A stretch of DNA of 43,229 nt from Candidatus Woesearchaeota archaeon (GCA_016181245.1 JACOZR010000018.1:1-43229); one strand, 5' to 3'. Shown: positions 13,552 to 23,145, numbered from the stretch's first letter. Translations and numbers: made by a program. The notes: generated by a model not told the origin, from the sequence alone.

Positions 13552-15066
13552 ATGCTAAGCGCAAAAGATTATCAAAAAACTGTTTATGATTTTTTTTTAT
13601 CTAAAGGTTTTTTAGTTAGTCCTAGTTTTCTTCAATGTATCTCTGAAGATTTTGATATTGATGAGTTTTATCTAAAACTGAAAAGATATACCCCTGTTCC
13701 ATTTGTTCTTACGGATGAGCTTTTTTTAAAAATAAATGAAGAAAAAAAAGAGTTTACAGAAGAGAAAAAACAAGAAGTTGAAATAATTTCCTTTGATATT
13801 TCTAGAGAACCCAGGGTAGTTGTTGTCAAGAATTATACTGAAAAAAATAAGAAAAAAGAGGTCATGGATTTTGTAAATTATTACAGGGCAAGATATAATG
13901 CCATAAAAAACATTCTTATTAATAGACAAGAACTACAAAATGCGGTTTCAATAAATAGGATTCTTCAAAGAACAGAAAAAGATTTTGTGGCTTTAATAGG
14001 GATTGTGAAAGAGAAGAAAATAAGTAAAAATGGAAATATCATTCTTGTACTTGAAGATCTTACCGGAACCATATCTGTTGTGATTAATAAAAACAAACAG
14101 GAATTTTTTTCTTTGTCACAGGACATACTTCTAGATGAGATAATCGGAGTTTCTGGTGTAAATAGTGATAAAGTTGTGTTTGCAAATGAAATAATTCTTC
14201 CAGAGATACCTATAAATAATGAGCTTAAGAAATCTGATGTTGAGGAATATGTTGTTTTTACGTCTGATTTACATGTTGGCAGTAAAATGTTTTTTGAAAC
14301 TAATTTTTTAAAATTCATTTCCTGGATTAATGGGGAATATGGGAGTGATGAGCATAAAACTTTAGCAAAGAAAGTTAAATACCTGTTCATAGGGGGGGAT
14401 CTTGTTGAAGGTGTAGGAATCTATCCTGGGCAAGAAGGGGATCTTGTTATTAAAGATGTTTATGAACAATATTCTAAGCTTACAGACTACATTTCAAAAA
14501 TAAGAAAAGATTTACCAATAATTGTAATAGGCGGGAATCATGATGCTCTTAGACTGAGTGAACCACAACCTCCGATTGATCCTAAAATGGCACCTTCTCT
14601 TTACGAGCTCAAAAATATAACTTTTGTTACTAATCCTTCTGTTGTAAATATTGGTTCTACTGAACTTTTTAGCGGCTTCAATGTTCTCCTTTATCATGGA
14701 GGAAGCTTTCCATATCTTTCTGAAAATGTGGATAGTATAAGGAGAAATGGAAGACTCAACAGACCAGATTTGATTATGAAATACTTATTACAAAGAAGAC
14801 ATCTTTCAGTTAGTCACACATCTACTTTGTATGTGCCTGGTGACGAAGACTTCTTGGTTATAGATAAGGTGCCAGATTTTTTTATTAGTGGGCATATTCA
14901 CAAAACTATTTTGAATAGTTACAGGAATGTTACCCTTGCTGCTTGCGGCTGTTGGACTGGGCAAACCGATGATCAGGCTAGAAGAGGTATTGTTCCTGAT
15001 CCAAACAGAATTATCCTTGTTAATCTGCAAACAAGAGAGCCAAAAATTTTGAACTTTGAGGAATAA
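13552..15066 (+). CDS. polB: DNA polymerase D small subunit (DP1; proofreading exonuclease)
   Basis: 504 residues from the ATG at 13552, one base after the cdc6 stop; GGAGG at 13532-13536 could also serve a TTG at 13540. An OB-fold (about residues 146-216, FVALIGIVKEKKIS to IIGVSGV) precedes a calcineurin-like phosphoesterase domain. Its motifs are SDLHVGS (238-244), GGDLVEG (281-287), GGNHDALR (327-334), LLYHGGS (379-385) and GHIHKT (447-452). These coordinate the two metals of the Mre11-like 3'-5' exonuclease. DP1 pairs with DP2, encoded immediately downstream (stop TAA then ATG), to form the archaeal replicative polymerase D. Confidence 0.96.
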   Translation: MLSAKDYQKTVYDFFLSKGFLVSPSFLQCISEDFDIDEFYLKLKRYTPVPFVLTDELFLKINEEKKEFTEEKKQEVEIISFDISREPRVVVVKNYTEKNKKKEVMDFVNYYRARYNAIKNILINRQELQNAVSINRILQRTEKDFVALIGIVKEKKISKNGNIILVLEDLTGTISVVINKNKQEFFSLSQDILLDEIIGVSGVNSDKVVFANEIILPEIPINNELKKSDVEEYVVFTSDLHVGSKMFFETNFLKFISWINGEYGSDEHKTLAKKVKYLFIGGDLVEGVGIYPGQEGDLVIKDVYEQYSKLTDYISKIRKDLPIIVIGGNHDALRLSEPQPPIDPKMAPSLYELKNITFVTNPSVVNIGSTELFSGFNVLLYHGGSFPYLSENVDSIRRNGRLNRPDLIMKYLLQRRHLSVSHTSTLYVPGDEDFLVIDKVPDFFISGHIHKTILNSYRNVTLAACGCWTGQTDDQARRGIVPDPNRIILVNLQTREPKILNFEE

Positions 15067-18000
15067 ATGAAAGAATACCACAAATCTTTACAACTTGAAC
15101 TAAACAAAACGTATGATGTAGCTGTGAAAGCTAGAAGTAAATGCCTTGATCCTAGTCCCTATGTAGAAATTCCCGTAGCAAAAAATATGGCCGAAAGAGT
15201 AGAAGGTTTGATCAGTGTTGCAGCGCCAGAAATTAGAGGTTGTGGTGTGGTAGAACGTATTCAGGAACTTGAAAAAAAATATGGGAAGCTAAATTGGAGA
15301 GTTGCTTTGCAAGTTTCTGAGGAAGTAGCGCAAGAAACCTTTTGTAAGTTTACTGATAAGAAAAAAGCTATGGAAGTAGCAATACGTGTTGGAATAGCTT
15401 ATGTTACTAATGGAGTTGTTTCTAGTCCTTTAGAAGGATTTACAGAGCTAAAGATTAAGAAACGAAGGGATGGAAAAGAATATTTTGCTTTGTATTTTTC
15501 TGGGCCCATTAGAAGTGCCGGCGGAACTGGTGCTAGTGTGTCTGTAATTATCGGAGATTATGTTCGAAAGAAAATGGGATACAGCGAGTATGATCCTACT
15601 GAGGAGGAAGTTAAGAGAATGAATACTGAGCTTTATGATTATCATGAAAAAGTAACTAACTTGCAATACCTGCCAAGTGAAGAAGAACTAGAATTTATGG
15701 TTAGGCACCTTACAGTGCAAATAGATGGAGATCCCAGCGAGAAATATGATGTTAGCAACTATAAGGATCTTGACAGGATAGAGACAAATAAAATAAGAAA
15801 TGGACCTTGCCTTGTTTTGGGGGAGGGTTTATGCCAAAAAGCTCCAAAGTTATGGAAACAGATAGACAAATGGGGTAATGATTTTGATCTTGTACATTGG
15901 AGATTCTTGGAAGAATTTTTAAATTTACAGAAAAAAATTAAATCTAAAGGAGTTATTAAATCAGAAAATAAAGATAATCTGAAGATTAAACCCGATTTTA
16001 CATTTATCAAGGATTTGGTTGCAGGCAGGCCTGTACTTACTCACCCTTTAAGGGTTGGTGGTTTTAGGTTACGTTATGGTAGGGCAAGAAATACTGGGTT
16101 AAGTTCTAATGCAATTCATCCTGCTACTATGTACGTTACTAATAACTTTATTGCAATTGGTACGCAAATCAAAATGGAGAGACCTGGAAAAGCTAGTGCA
16201 CTCAGTATTTGCGATACTATTGAAGGACCTATTGTCAAACTGAAAAATCAAAGTGTTCTATTATTGAATAATGTAGAAGATGCAAAGCATTATGCTCCAG
16301 AAGTCGAAGAGATTATATTTTTGGGAGATATTCTGGTAAGCTATGGCGACTTTTTTAACAGAGCGCATCCTCTTGTTCCTTGCGGATATAATGAAGAATG
16401 GTGGCTCAGAGAACTAGAAGACAAAATTGAAAAAAAATTTGATAACGATATAGATAAACTTGCTTCTTCTATGGGGGTAGATAAATCAATATTAAAAAAT
16501 ATTTTTTTTGAACCTTCTAGTATTTCATTTGATAATTCTGTTAAGCTTTCTAGATTATTGGATATACCCCTTGCTCCAAGATTTACATACCATTGGGCGG
16601 ATATAAATCATGAACAATTTTTAAGTTTACTTTCCTGGTTAAGCGAAAGAAGGATTGAAAATGAAAATATAGTTCTTCCTTTTATATATGATTTGAATTC
16701 AGCATTATCTGATGCAGATCCAAAACGCATACTTGAACTTTTAGGTGTTCCTCACCTTGTTGCAGGCAAGAATCATGTAATCATAAGTGGCGAAGATGCG
16801 CAAGCTTTTTCTTTTTCATTGAATGAATTTATTATACCTCTTGAGGATATCAAAGATGCAAAAAATGGACTTGATATAGTTAACAAGATATGCCCTGTTA
16901 CCATAAGAGACAAATCCGGAACATTTATTGGAGCTAGAATGGGCAGACCTGAAAAAGCTAAAATAAGAAAGCTTACTGGTAGTCCACACTGTCTTTTTCC
17001 TATAGGGGAACAAGGAGGAAGGATGCGTTCTTTTCAAAGTGCAATTGAAAAAGGATATGTTAAAGGAGATTTTCCTCTTTACAAATGTTTGAATTGCAAT
17101 ATTGATTCTATATTTTCTATTTGTATAAAATGTAATTCAAAAACTGAGAAGTTTTATTCTTGTCAAGCATGTGCCAAAGATGTAACTACATGTACCCATA
17201 AAGAAGTAAGGAAGAATTACAAATACAGAGAAATTCCTATTAGAGACTATATGGATTATGCCCAGAATAATCTTAATCTAAAAGGATTACCGGATCTTAT
17301 AAAGGGTGTTAGAGGATTAAGTAGTAAAGATCATATACCAGAAAATCTTATGAAAGGCATATTAAGAGCAGTAAATGAAGTTTATGTTAACAAAGATGGT
17401 ACTGTGAGATATGATGCAACTGAACTTACAATTACACACTTTAGACCTTTTGAAATAGGCGTTACTATAGAAAAACTCAAGTCTCTTGGTTATTTAACAG
17501 ATACCTACGGGAATCCATTGGAAGAGGATACACAGATAGTTGAACTCAAACCACAAGATGTAATTATTCCATCTTGTAAAGACTCTCTAGATGAAGGAGG
17601 AGATGATATACTTCTAAGGTCTAGCAAATTCATAGATGATTTGTTAAAACATATGTATGGAATGGATACTTTTTATAATGCTGATCAAAGACAAGACCTA
17701 GTGGGACATTTGGTTTTGTCTATAGCCCCACACATTTCTGCAGGAATTGTCTGTAGAATAGTTGGTTTTAGTAATACCCAGGGATTTTATGCTCATCCGA
17801 TGCTTCATTGTGCAGTTAGAAGAGATGCGGATGGTGATGAAATTGCATTTACTTTACTTTTAGATGCTTTGCTTAACTTTTCTAGAGCATATTTACCTGC
17901 TCATAGGGGGGCTACACAAGATGCACCTTTAGTTCTTAGTTCTACACTTATACCTAGCGAGATTGATGATATGGCTTTCGATGTTGATATTGCACCTAAA

Positions 18001-18576
18001 TACCCCTTAAAACTTTATGAAGCAGCATTAGAATATAAATTTCCATGGGAAGTTGAAGTTGAACAATTAAGACATAGGCTTGGTAAAGAGGATGAGCAAT
18101 ATGGTTGGAAGTTTACTCATGATACAAGTAATATTAATGATGGAGTTGTCTGTAGTGCATATAAATCTATACCAGATATGCAAAAAAAAGTTTTTGGGCA
18201 ATTAGAGATAGCAGAAAAGATAAGGGCAGTTGATGAAGTTGATGTAGCAAGACTGGTAATTGACAGACATTTTATTAGAGACATAAGAGGGAACTTAAGG
18301 AAGTTTTCTACACAAGAATTTAGATGTGTTAGTTGTAATGAAAAATATAGAAGACCACCTTTAGCAGGCTATTGCTTAAAATGTAAAGGCAAACTTCTTT
18401 TTACTGTTTCTGAGGGAAGTGTTATTAAATACCTAGAACCAAGCATTAGCTTAGCTGAAAAATATGAACTACCAAAATATCTGAGACAAACACTTGAACT
18501 AACTAAGATGCGTATTGAAAGCGTTTTTGGCAAAGATCCTGAAAAACAAGAAGGACTTGGAAGATGGTTTGGATAA
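15067..18576 (+). CDS. polC: DNA polymerase D large subunit (DP2; polymerase catalytic subunit)
   Basis: 1169 residues, normal DP2 length with no intein. The catalytic core shows RRDADGDEIAF (residues 918-928) with the two acidic ligands Asp922 and Asp924, preceded by NADQRQDLVGHLVLSIAPH and followed by PAHRGATQDAPLV. Two zinc-binding regions are visible: a CxxC-rich one near residue 675 (KCLNCNIDS, ICIKCNS, SCQAC) and a C-terminal one near 1085 (CVSCNEKYRRPPLAGYCLKC). The fold is RNA-polymerase-like double-psi barrel. The gene starts directly after the DP1 stop, completing a cdc6-DP1-DP2 series downstream of the putative origin. Confidence 0.97.
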   Translation: MKEYHKSLQLELNKTYDVAVKARSKCLDPSPYVEIPVAKNMAERVEGLISVAAPEIRGCGVVERIQELEKKYGKLNWRVALQVSEEVAQETFCKFTDKKKAMEVAIRVGIAYVTNGVVSSPLEGFTELKIKKRRDGKEYFALYFSGPIRSAGGTGASVSVIIGDYVRKKMGYSEYDPTEEEVKRMNTELYDYHEKVTNLQYLPSEEELEFMVRHLTVQIDGDPSEKYDVSNYKDLDRIETNKIRNGPCLVLGEGLCQKAPKLWKQIDKWGNDFDLVHWRFLEEFLNLQKKIKSKGVIKSENKDNLKIKPDFTFIKDLVAGRPVLTHPLRVGGFRLRYGRARNTGLSSNAIHPATMYVTNNFIAIGTQIKMERPGKASALSICDTIEGPIVKLKNQSVLLLNNVEDAKHYAPEVEEIIFLGDILVSYGDFFNRAHPLVPCGYNEEWWLRELEDKIEKKFDNDIDKLASSMGVDKSILKNIFFEPSSISFDNSVKLSRLLDIPLAPRFTYHWADINHEQFLSLLSWLSERRIENENIVLPFIYDLNSALSDADPKRILELLGVPHLVAGKNHVIISGEDAQAFSFSLNEFIIPLEDIKDAKNGLDIVNKICPVTIRDKSGTFIGARMGRPEKAKIRKLTGSPHCLFPIGEQGGRMRSFQSAIEKGYVKGDFPLYKCLNCNIDSIFSICIKCNSKTEKFYSCQACAKDVTTCTHKEVRKNYKYREIPIRDYMDYAQNNLNLKGLPDLIKGVRGLSSKDHIPENLMKGILRAVNEVYVNKDGTVRYDATELTITHFRPFEIGVTIEKLKSLGYLTDTYGNPLEEDTQIVELKPQDVIIPSCKDSLDEGGDDILLRSSKFIDDLLKHMYGMDTFYNADQRQDLVGHLVLSIAPHISAGIVCRIVGFSNTQGFYAHPMLHCAVRRDADGDEIAFTLLLDALLNFSRAYLPAHRGATQDAPLVLSSTLIPSEIDDMAFDVDIAPKYPLKLYEAALEYKFPWEVEVEQLRHRLGKEDEQYGWKFTHDTSNINDGVVCSAYKSIPDMQKKVFGQLEIAEKIRAVDEVDVARLVIDRHFIRDIRGNLRKFSTQEFRCVSCNEKYRRPPLAGYCLKCKGKLLFTVSEGSVIKYLEPSISLAEKYELPKYLRQTLELTKMRIESVFGKDPEKQEGLGRWFG

Positions 18577-18578
18577 AT

Positions 18579-19775
18579 TTATAGTAGGAAAAATAAAATA
18601 ACCGGCAAGATTAAAGACCCCATCAAGTGACTTTTTCCTGTTTCTTTTAAATCTGGAAGCATTCCTAAAAATATTGCAGTAAATAACACTATTACGCCTA
18701 TGAATCCTGAAATTATTAATACTGCAATTGTTAATCCTGCTATTATTGTTAAACTTAATATGTTATAGTTTATCATCGAAATATAAGTGCTAAACAATTT
18801 GGACATTTTCATCGCAATTATAGTCGATATACCCCCTACAACTAAGGCTATTGCTATAAATATTATCAAGTCGTTAATTGTAAAGGCTTCCATTATTTTT
18901 GATACAGCAACTATTGAACCGTTTCTTGCTTTGTCTAGAGCATAAATGGATACAAAGCTTATAATAAAGTCAATTGTGCTAATCCCTCCGACCATTATTA
19001 GAAAACTCTTTGAATCTTTTTCTTTAACTATAGAACTTCCTAATATCGCGCCTTGTGCACTTCCTAAACCGGGCAACATAGATACTATGCTTCCTGATAT
19101 CAAACTAGTTAAAACCGATTTGAATATCTTTCTTTTTTTAATATTTATTTCTACTTTTTCCTGTTTTGGAATTTTCACTTTATTTTTTAGACCAAGAAGT
19201 AATGTGCTTATTCCAAATAAACCTGAAAATAATGGAAATAAAGGTTCTTTTATCTGTAAGTTTATTGTTGCTATGCCTAATATCCCAGAAAGTAAAAAAA
19301 TTATCAATGCCCACAATCTATTTTTCTCTCTCAGTATAAGAAATGCCATTACTGCTATAATGATAAATGCGATATACTTTATAATCAAAGGATAACCCTT
19401 ACTCAAGAAAGTTATTAGTGGCGGTATTGAAACTATTGCAAATATTAAACCGAAAAGGGAACCTGTTATTGTTAATATTATTGCTTCGTGACCTTTTCCG
19501 TCTAATAGCATTTTGTGTCCTGGCAATACATTCATTGCACTGCTATCTGCATCTGGTGCACCTAGATAAATTGAAGGAAGTGCGTCTATTATTGAATTAG
19601 AAACAGCTACAGCCACTATTAATGTGGCCAACCCTATTGGCGATAAGTAACTTAGTAATATGGGAGAAAGAGATATGAGAATTACGTTCACCGCATTTGG
19701 ATGCAACCCCGGAACAAGTCCGCATATAATACCCAAAATAGTTCCCAAGACTATTATTACTAACAGTTCAAGCAT
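18579..19775 (-). CDS. TctA-family (DUF112-type) membrane permease
   Basis: 398 residues, almost entirely hydrophobic with about 10-12 membrane helices. The opening GTILGIICGLVPGLHPNAVN and the repeated GLGSAQGAILGSSIV motif halfway are the two inverted-repeat signatures of the TctA tricarboxylate-transporter permease family. Archaeal members lack the periplasmic binding subunit, and none is seen here, so the substrate is unknown. Its start overlaps the stop of the upstream OB-fold gene as TAATG, implying coupled translation. It converges on the DP2 gene with a two-base gap. Confidence 0.8.
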   Translation of the reverse strand: MLELLVIIVLGTILGIICGLVPGLHPNAVNVILISLSPILLSYLSPIGLATLIVAVAVSNSIIDALPSIYLGAPDADSSAMNVLPGHKMLLDGKGHEAIILTITGSLFGLIFAIVSIPPLITFLSKGYPLIIKYIAFIIIAVMAFLILREKNRLWALIIFLLSGILGIATINLQIKEPLFPLFSGLFGISTLLLGLKNKVKIPKQEKVEINIKKRKIFKSVLTSLISGSIVSMLPGLGSAQGAILGSSIVKEKDSKSFLIMVGGISTIDFIISFVSIYALDKARNGSIVAVSKIMEAFTINDLIIFIAIALVVGGISTIIAMKMSKLFSTYISMINYNILSLTIIAGLTIAVLIISGFIGVIVLFTAIFLGMLPDLKETGKSHLMGSLILPVILFFLL

Positions 19776-20137
19776 TACACTATAGCTATTTTATTAGCTA
19801 TTAATTCTTTTTTGTTTTGATATTCCTTTACCGTTCCTTCTATATCTGCTTTATATCCTTTACTTATGTTAAGTTTTTCCTCTTTAAAGACAATTACGCT
19901 TATTTTTCCACTGTCATCTTGTAGATCTAGGATGTACAATCCTGGTGTTTCTTTGACATTATTTATTTTACCTATTACCCTTATCTTTTCTTCCTCTTTC
20001 ATATTTTCAATGTCACTTATATTTACCTTTTTTATGTCAGTATATTCAACTATTAATAACAAAATAAGTATACCCGTTAAAGAAACTGTTAAAGCTATTT
20101 TGAATAATGATGATTCATTCATACTATGATTATACAC
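19775..20137 (-). CDS. Membrane-anchored OB-fold protein
   Basis: 120 residues: one N-terminal membrane helix (about residues 12-27, IALTVSLTGILILLLIVEY) followed by an OB-fold (KIRVIGKINNVKETPGLYIL, DDSGKISVIVFKEE, GYKADIEGTVKEYQNKKELI). This tRNA_anti-like fold usually binds nucleic acid or oligosaccharide. Here, tethered to the membrane and translationally coupled (TAATG) with a permease gene, it may be an accessory subunit of that transporter. A start five codons later (MNESS) is possible. A TATA-like TTTTAAAATT (near 20161-20170) serves both this gene and the divergent arginase-family gene. Confidence 0.65.
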   Translation of the reverse strand: MYNHSMNESSLFKIALTVSLTGILILLLIVEYTDIKKVNISDIENMKEEEKIRVIGKINNVKETPGLYILDLQDDSGKISVIVFKEEKLNISKGYKADIEGTVKEYQNKKELIANKIAIV

Positions 20138-20191
20138 CCTGATTTTTGTGTATTTCGGTAAATTTTAAAACCTACGTTTTTTTGTTAAAGC

Positions 20192-20953
20192 ATGAAAATT
20201 ATTGGAATTCCTTTTGCTTCTGGGAGCTTAGGAAAAAATGAAGGATGTGAGAAAGCTCCAGAATTGGTTGTAAAAAGATTAAGGGACATTTCTGTAAATG
20301 AAGATGGTAATTCAATATCTTTTGATTTTTTAAAAGTAGATGTAGATAAAAACAACTTTGATTCTACACATAAAGAGATTCAACGAGTATCTGGGGATGT
20401 GTATATTGGCGGAGACCATTCTATTACTTACTCCAGTTTTAGTTCTTTGCCTGGAAAAAATAAAGGTATAATAATTTTGGACGCACACCCTGATTTAGAA
20501 GTTGGAACCAAGACACCAGATCATGAAAGCTACTTAAGAGTGCTTATAGAAGAAAGAAAAATTCCAAAAGAAAATATTTTGCTTGTCGGCATTAGAAGTG
20601 TAAGTAAAAATGAACTTGATTTTATCAAACAAAACAAAATTAAATGCATCTATATGAAATCCATATTTGAAAATGGAATCAGAGAAACAGCAGATGATAT
20701 TACTGAACTTGCCATTAACTTTTCAGATATTTACTTGAGCATAGATATAGATGTTTTGGATCCTGCTTTTGCCCCTGGAACAGGATATTGCGAGCCTGGA
20801 GGCATGAATATTAGAGAATTATTGTTCTTGTTACAAAGAATTAAAAAAATGAGGAATTTGAAAAGGATAGACCTTGTTGAAATAAATCCTGATAAAGATT
20901 CCAATGGCATAACTCTAAGCTGCGGGGCTAAAATATTATCCACCTTTTTTTGA
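20192..20953 (+). CDS. Arginase/agmatinase (ureohydrolase) family enzyme
   Basis: 253 residues. All six Mn2+ ligands of the ureohydrolase fold can be placed: His76 in GGDHS (73-77), Asp97, His99 and Asp101 in DAHPD, and Asp185 and Asp187 in SIDIDVLDPAFAPGTG. The C-terminal EINPDKD also matches. The substrate could be arginine, agmatine or a related guanidino compound; the short length and DAHPDLE variant lean to the agmatinase side, which would feed polyamine synthesis. The second metal-loop histidine is His111 (DHESYLR). A TATA-like element at 20161-20170 is 26 bases upstream. Divergent from the OB-fold gene. Confidence 0.85.
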   Translation: MKIIGIPFASGSLGKNEGCEKAPELVVKRLRDISVNEDGNSISFDFLKVDVDKNNFDSTHKEIQRVSGDVYIGGDHSITYSSFSSLPGKNKGIIILDAHPDLEVGTKTPDHESYLRVLIEERKIPKENILLVGIRSVSKNELDFIKQNKIKCIYMKSIFENGIRETADDITELAINFSDIYLSIDIDVLDPAFAPGTGYCEPGGMNIRELLFLLQRIKKMRNLKRIDLVEINPDKDSNGITLSCGAKILSTFF

Positions 20954-20990
20954 ATTATATTTTTATAGTAGGTTGTTTTATTGAATATTA

Positions 20991-21428
20991 ATGAAACTAG
21001 TTATATCTGTAAGAATATTTTTACTTTTTATTTTGCTAATCCTTACAGTTGGTTGTTCTTCACATAATATTGTTATTAATTCTGGCGGAAAAGAAGCATA
21101 CATTAATGCTGAAGTGGCAGATACTAATGAAGAAAGAATTAATGGGTTGATGTATAGGAAAAACTTATGCGACAATTGCGGTATGCTTTTTGTTTTTGAT
21201 GATTCTGATTACCGGTCTTTTTGGATGAAGAACACACTTATTCCTCTTGACATGATATTTATCGGTGAAAACTATGTAATCACTGATGTTAAAAGCGCTG
21301 TTCCTTGTTTAGAAGAAAAATGTGATACTTATTCTTCAACAAAAAAAGTAAAATATGTACTTGAGGTTAATGGTGGTTTTGTAAAGGAAAACAATATTAA
21401 TGTTGGAGATGTAGTTGTTATAACATGA
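20991..21428 (+). CDS. DUF192 lipoprotein
   Basis: 145 residues. A signal segment (about 1-22) ends in a lipobox-like LTVGCSS, so Cys22 is probably lipid-anchored outside the membrane. The remaining domain has the DUF192 signature: ERINGLMYRKNL, GMLFVFDDSDYRSFWMKNTLIPLDMIFI and the closing VLEVNGGFVKENNINVGDVV. The biochemical role of DUF192 is unknown. The sequence here adds three further cysteines (CDNCG and CLEEKCD), possibly disulfides. A TATA element at 20961-20970 lies 26 bases upstream. It overlaps the thpR gene by ATGA. Confidence 0.8.
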   Translation: MKLVISVRIFLLFILLILTVGCSSHNIVINSGGKEAYINAEVADTNEERINGLMYRKNLCDNCGMLFVFDDSDYRSFWMKNTLIPLDMIFIGENYVITDVKSAVPCLEEKCDTYSSTKKVKYVLEVNGGFVKENNINVGDVVVIT

Positions 21429-21979
21429 GATGCTTTTTAGCTATTCCATTAAGCGATGAATTGAAAAATCATTTGTTTTTAGTAGCGCAAGATATAAAAA
21501 AAGAGTTCAAAAAGCATAAAATAAAATCAAGTTTTGTACCCAAAAAAAACCTGCACATCACTCTTATGTTTTTAGGAGAACTTAATGAAAAAGAAGTTAT
21601 ACAAATGAAGGATGCTATTTCTAAAATAAGATTTAAACCTTTTAGATTTAAACTAAAACATCTTGGTGTTTTTCCTAACGAAAATCTTTCTAGAGTTTTA
21701 TGGATTGGAATTGACCCTGTAAAAGATGTTATAGCTTTACAAAAAAAGATAGACACTGCTTTATTGGATATTGTTGGGTTGGCGAGAGATCACGAATTTG
21801 GAGCGCACATAACATTAGCTAGAACAAAACACTCTCCAAAAATCTCTGCAGTTATCAAAAATATTCAATTAGCAGAAATTGAACAAAGTGTCGATTCTAT
21901 TGTGCTTTATAGGAGTGAGTTACATAAGGATGGCGCAAAGTATTTTTTAGTTGAGAAATTTAAAGTGAACAATGCTTAG
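21425..21979 (+). CDS. thpR: RNA 2',3'-cyclic phosphodiesterase (2'-5' RNA ligase family)
   Basis: 184 residues with the paired HxTx motifs of the 2H phosphoesterase superfamily: HITL at 44-47 and HITL at 128-131. The opening MRCFLAIPLSDELK and the strand FRFKLKHLGVFPN are typical of ThpR/LigT. The enzyme opens 2',3'-cyclic phosphates on RNA ends. It is translationally coupled to the DUF192 gene (ATGA at 21425-21428) and converges on the Hef nuclease gene with a four-base overlap. Confidence 0.9.
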   Translation: MRCFLAIPLSDELKNHLFLVAQDIKKEFKKHKIKSSFVPKKNLHITLMFLGELNEKEVIQMKDAISKIRFKPFRFKLKHLGVFPNENLSRVLWIGIDPVKDVIALQKKIDTALLDIVGLARDHEFGAHITLARTKHSPKISAVIKNIQLAEIEQSVDSIVLYRSELHKDGAKYFLVEKFKVNNA

Positions 21980-22632
21980 GATTCATATTCTTTTTCCATA
22001 ACCTCTTTTATTTTTCTAGCTTTGTTTTTTCCTATCTTTTCAACTTCTTGCAATTCCTTTTCATTAGTACACGCTATGTTCTTTATGGATTTGAATTTTT
22101 TTAATAATGACTTTGCTAAGGTTGGCCCTACACCTGGTAAAGATTCTACTATATATTCTTGCAGCTCTTTTGTACTGATTGGTTTTTTTGACTTTAATAA
22201 ACTTACATCTCTTTTTTTGTTTTCTAATCTTTTAGCAATTGTTTCTAGATATGCTGCTGTGTCTTTTTCACTCTTTGTATAAATTATTGGAACTTGCAGG
22301 TCTATTGCAATTGCTGAAAGCATGCCTCTTATAGAGTTAGGGTGAAAATTTCTTACCTGGTAGATATTTTCTTCTCCCTCTATTATTAGTATTGGAATGT
22401 TGAAATTTTCTTTTAATGATATTAGCTGGGTTATAATCCTCTTGTCTATTATAGAATTTAGAAAATCACTTATTGTTTTTCTTTCGATACCTACTAGAAC
22501 TTCTCTACCCTCTAACATTTTTGACTGGATTATGAAATCTGCTGAAATAAGACTTTTTATGTTTACTTTAATATGCTTTTTTGATAACTCTAAAATAATT
22601 CTCTTTTCTCTGTAATCTGCTATTATTTCCAT
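21976..22632 (-). CDS. hef: ERCC4/XPF-type nuclease (Hef nuclease half) with tandem HhH
   Basis: 218 residues. The ERCC4 nuclease signature is complete: an N-terminal ADYREKR acid, then GIERKTISDF with ERKxxxD at 50-56. A tandem helix-hairpin-helix DNA-binding domain follows (SLPGVGPTLAKSLLKKF and VEKIGKNKARKIKEV). In euryarchaeal Hef this part is fused behind a helicase; here the helicase is a separate gene at 23147-24640, with an unrelated forward-strand gene in between. It cleaves forked or flapped DNA as a dimer. The start is supported by a reverse-strand TATA (22647-22660) ~24 bases upstream. Confidence 0.9.
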   Translation of the reverse strand: MEIIADYREKRIILELSKKHIKVNIKSLISADFIIQSKMLEGREVLVGIERKTISDFLNSIIDKRIITQLISLKENFNIPILIIEGEENIYQVRNFHPNSIRGMLSAIAIDLQVPIIYTKSEKDTAAYLETIAKRLENKKRDVSLLKSKKPISTKELQEYIVESLPGVGPTLAKSLLKKFKSIKNIACTNEKELQEVEKIGKNKARKIKEVMEKEYES

Positions 22633-22646
22633 ATTAATTTATAATC

Positions 22647-22675
22647 TTTTTATAATATAAATTTTTATATATTTA
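22647..22675. promoter_or_regulatory. Divergent TATA pair between the Hef nuclease and an orphan secreted protein
   Basis: TTTTTATAATATAA (22647-22660) serves the reverse-strand nuclease (start 22632), and TTTTTATATATTTA (22662-22675) serves the forward gene: it is centred 25 bases before ATG 22693. Both spacings fit leaderless initiation. Confidence 0.5.
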
Positions 22676-22692
22676 CCTTTATTATGATTTTT

Positions 22693-23145
22693 ATGAAAAC
22701 AAGAAATGCTGTTGCTTCTTTATTGACTTTAGTATCTATGGGATTAAGTGATGTTGGGGCTGTTGAACTTAAAGATTCTACTAGTGTTACTCCCGATACA
22801 TTAAAGGTTTGCGTTTCAGATAATCCTGTCTTGGGCCCAGGTATATATTTAGATCTTCCTGATTCGAGGTATACTGGCAAAAGACTTGGAAATCATTTTG
22901 ATCCACCTTTTTTAGTTTCTGATAATTCTATCGTAGGTTGGCACATCCAAACTAAGAGCGTAGAGGGATCTATCATTCTCGTTACTCAACTTTTTGGTCC
23001 TGGTATTTTTGTAGGCAATCCGCATTTTGCTTCTACTCCCCTTTTTGAGCATTTAGATAGTTTGATGACTACTCGTTTTGTTGGTTATGATAAAACTGAT
23101 TTACAGAAATATTTAGATGGGTATGTGGGGAATATGAACCATTAA
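22693..23145 (+). CDS. Orphan predicted secreted protein, 150 residues
   Basis: The second ATG (22693) is preferred because the TATA box at 22662-22675 is 25 bases upstream; an ATG at 22684 is possible. The N-terminus MKTRNAVASLLTLVSMGLSD VGAV looks like a signal peptide, with probable cleavage near residue 24. The rest is polar and rich in Pro, Gly, Asp and aromatics (GPGIYLDLPDSRY, GPGIFVGNPHF; a twofold GPGIY/GPGIF phrase), suggesting a small extracytoplasmic beta fold. I do not recognise a family. It sits on the forward strand exactly between the two halves of Hef. Composition looks less lysine-rich than its neighbours, hinting at transfer. Confidence 0.6.
   Translation: MKTRNAVASLLTLVSMGLSDVGAVELKDSTSVTPDTLKVCVSDNPVLGPGIYLDLPDSRYTGKRLGNHFDPPFLVSDNSIVGWHIQTKSVEGSIILVTQLFGPGIFVGNPHFASTPLFEHLDSLMTTRFVGYDKTDLQKYLDGYVGNMNH

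Noticed and set aside
13965-14390. Reverse 141-codon frame
   Set aside because: It is antisense within the DP1 OB-fold and phosphoesterase region, with no promoter or family features.
15067-18576. Intein in DP2
   Set aside because: DP2 inteins are known in other archaea, but the catalytic and zinc regions here are continuous and the length is normal, with no block A/B/F/G motifs.
18946-19395. Forward 149-codon frame
   Set aside because: It is antisense to the TctA-like permease; the hydrophobic pattern mirrors the real membrane protein.
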